NCBI RefSeq assembly: GCF_900111825.1
Contig: NZ_FOJM01000001.1
Location: 390,989-454,988, forward strand
Source of the DNA: Pedobacter suwonensis
GTDB taxonomy: Bacteria > Bacteroidota > Bacteroidia > Sphingobacteriales > Sphingobacteriaceae
Reading direction: 5' to 3'
DNA length: 64,000 nt
A program made the translations under genes and the position numbers. Below the pieces are notes generated by a model. It saw nothing but the letters and a program-made list of their open reading frames with translations, was not told the origin of the DNA and did not search any database. Shown here piece by piece: positions 62,779-64,000 of this stretch. How positions within the stretch are numbered: position 1 is the stretch's first letter; each line of letters begins with the position of its first letter.

Positions 62779-64000
62779 ATGTCACAGTCTACAAAGACAC
62801 AGGGCAAACTATCGGCTTTTTTCGATATTCTCGTTCAGTCTTTAAAAGGTCATGAGGTTGACTTAACTTCAATCAGTATTAAACGCGCCATTATTTTACT
62901 GGCCATTCCAATGATGTTGGAAATGGCTATGGAATCGGTTTTTGCTTTGGTTGATCTTTATTTTGTTGGCCACCTGGAAAACAGTAGTCATGCTATCCAA
63001 ACAGTGGGATTAACAGAATCGGTTTTAACCATTATCTATTCATTAGCCATTGGTTTAAGTATGGCTGCAACTGCGGTAGTTGCACGGAGAATCGGCGAGA
63101 AGAATCCGGAAGCGGCATCGAAAGCTGGTATTCAGACCATTTTAATAGCCATTTTTGTCAACATTATCATCAGTATCCTTGGTTTAATTTACGCCAAAGA
63201 TATCCTGTTGCTTATGGGAGCTTCAACAGAAACAGCCGGGCAAGGTGTTGCATTCGTTCGTATTATGATGGGTGGAAGCATTATTATCGTCCTGCTATTC
63301 TTAATTAACGGGATTTTCCGTGGCGCAGGTAATGCGGCTATTGCTATGCGCAGTTTATGGATCGCCAACATTGCTAACATTGCCCTCTGCCCTGTTTTGA
63401 TCAATGGTTTAGGCCCGATACCTGCATTGGGTTTAACAGGCGCAGCCATTGCCACTACCATTGGCCGTGGTTTAGGTGTTACCTATCAGGTATATCATCT
63501 GTTTAATGGTAAAAATGCTTTAAAAATCCGCCTTAGCCACTTTATTCCTGATTTGGAACAGGTTAAAGCCATTATAAAAATTGCTGCTCCAGCTATTTTT
63601 CAATTCGTTATTGCCAGCTGCAGCTGGGTATTTCTGGCCGAACTGGTTGCTACCACAGGTGGAGATACCGGCTCGGCAGGTTATCAAACTGCACTGCGCC
63701 TGATGATGTTTTTTATGCTACCGGCATGGGGTTTAAGTAATGCCGCTGCCACTTTGGTTGGGCAGAATTTAGGTGCGGGCCACGTAGACCGCGCAGAAAA
63801 ATCGGTATTTCAGACCTTAAAATACATCGTGATTTTTATGGGTGTGGTAACTGTATTGTTCTTAACCTGCGGACATTTGTTCGCAGCATTTTTTACTGCA
63901 GATGAAAATGTGATTGCCGTTGCAGGTGAGGCTTTGAAAATTTTAAGTATCGGCTTTGTGATTTATGGATCCGCAATGGTATTTAATAGCGCATTTAACG
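62779..64000 (+). CDS. MATE family efflux transporter, cut by window end
   Basis: 407 codons are visible, running off the window. The protein starts M-S-Q-S-T-K-T-Q-G-K and has paired blocks of six helices (A-I-I-L-L-A-I-P-M-M-L-E-M-A-M-E-S-V-F-A-L-V-D first, I-I-K-I-A-A-P-A-I-F-Q-F second), R-G-A-G-N and G-Q-N-L-G-A-G motifs of the MATE superfamily. These export drugs or dyes with Na+ or H+. The ATG at 62779 follows a 138-base leader with a probable regulatory open frame, which suggests induction by an inhibitor of translation. Confidence 0.92.
   Translation, partial: MSQSTKTQGKLSAFFDILVQSLKGHEVDLTSISIKRAIILLAIPMMLEMAMESVFALVDLYFVGHLENSSHAIQTVGLTESVLTIIYSLAIGLSMAATAVVARRIGEKNPEAASKAGIQTILIAIFVNIIISILGLIYAKDILLLMGASTETAGQGVAFVRIMMGGSIIIVLLFLINGIFRGAGNAAIAMRSLWIANIANIALCPVLINGLGPIPALGLTGAAIATTIGRGLGVTYQVYHLFNGKNALKIRLSHFIPDLEQVKAIIKIAAPAIFQFVIASCSWVFLAELVATTGGDTGSAGYQTALRLMMFFMLPAWGLSNAAATLVGQNLGAGHVDRAEKSVFQTLKYIVIFMGVVTVLFLTCGHLFAAFFTADENVIAVAGEALKILSIGFVIYGSAMVFNSAFN

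Noticed and set aside
1..64000. tRNA and rRNA genes
   Set aside because: No cloverleaf or ribosomal RNA sequence was seen on either strand by eye; a dedicated search could still find one.

Overview
The window is a stretch of chromosome from a Bacteroidota bacterium, most likely Sphingobacteriaceae and probably Pedobacter or a close relative. The evidence is the moderately AT-rich sequence, the many copies of the Bacteroidota -7 box (TAnnTTTG, in the best cases with TTTG 18-19 bases upstream), the scarcity of Shine-Dalgarno sequences, and gene types such as a TonB-dependent receptor with a carboxypeptidase-regulatory-like domain, a Bacteroidota-type LptD, and many secreted proteins whose signal peptides end in A-Q. 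The genus is an inference. No rRNA, tRNA, insertion sequence, phage gene or CRISPR array was seen. Most of the window is core metabolism and information processing, with a few accessory patches.

Layout. 1-64 is the beginning of a UMF1-type transporter. 203-2101 is a RecQ helicase. 2466-5693 is a secreted beta-propeller/amidohydrolase fusion. 5838-10317 holds a small membrane protein, a B12-binding radical SAM protein, a secreted protein and a DUF433/DUF5615 toxin-antitoxin-like pair. 10318-16638 is housekeeping: a BaiN-like flavoprotein, purK-purE, yqgE, pdxH, a 3-hydroxybutyryl-CoA dehydrogenase and ruvB. 17034-20745 holds a small secreted protein, alaS and a MerR regulator. 20895-28932 is a same-strand run: helix-hairpin-helix outer-membrane-like protein, ComEC, enoyl-CoA hydratase, a secreted protein and a dipeptidyl peptidase IV.

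28964-36463 is a DNA-repair region. A satD-DUF3307 pair diverges from the ligase-associated set (MBL-fold exonuclease, ATP-dependent DNA ligase, Lhr-like helicase, PdeM phosphoesterase). Between the two lie three 20-bp dyads spaced exactly 28 bp apart, which look like an operator cluster. 36460-46237 holds thioredoxin, a PH-like membrane protein, a ferritin-like protein, an E2 acyltransferase, cinA, lptD, two tandem N-acetylmuramoyl-L-alanine amidases and an MCE/MlaD protein. 46238-46701 is a gene-free nest of decayed intergenic repeats.

46702-61070 holds RNase Z, a STAS protein, purC, phoH, a SAM hydroxide adenosyltransferase, a coiled-coil membrane protein with a 48-residue downstream gene, serA and serC, a TonB-dependent receptor preceded by a 21-bp tandem repeat, rpe, a decayed nucleotidyltransferase with an intact 59-residue partner, and pnp-rpsO. 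61220-64000 holds a membrane-anchored protein, an acyl-CoA thioesterase and a MATE efflux pump cut by the window end. The MATE gene is preceded by a strong promoter and a 10-codon open frame, MIVSAIRLRF, which contains an Arg-Leu-Arg motif like those of drug-sensing ribosome-stalling leader peptides.

The two observations I would check first are that leader peptide and the phased dyads between satD and the ligase/Lhr operon. Other points of note are start codons sitting 4-5 bases after a -7 box (pdxH, ruvB, the first amidase), TTG starts (lptD, phoH, the thioesterase), a CX4CX2C cysteine motif in the radical SAM protein, and a ComEC without the metallo-beta-lactamase motif beside an outer-membrane-like helix-hairpin-helix protein.
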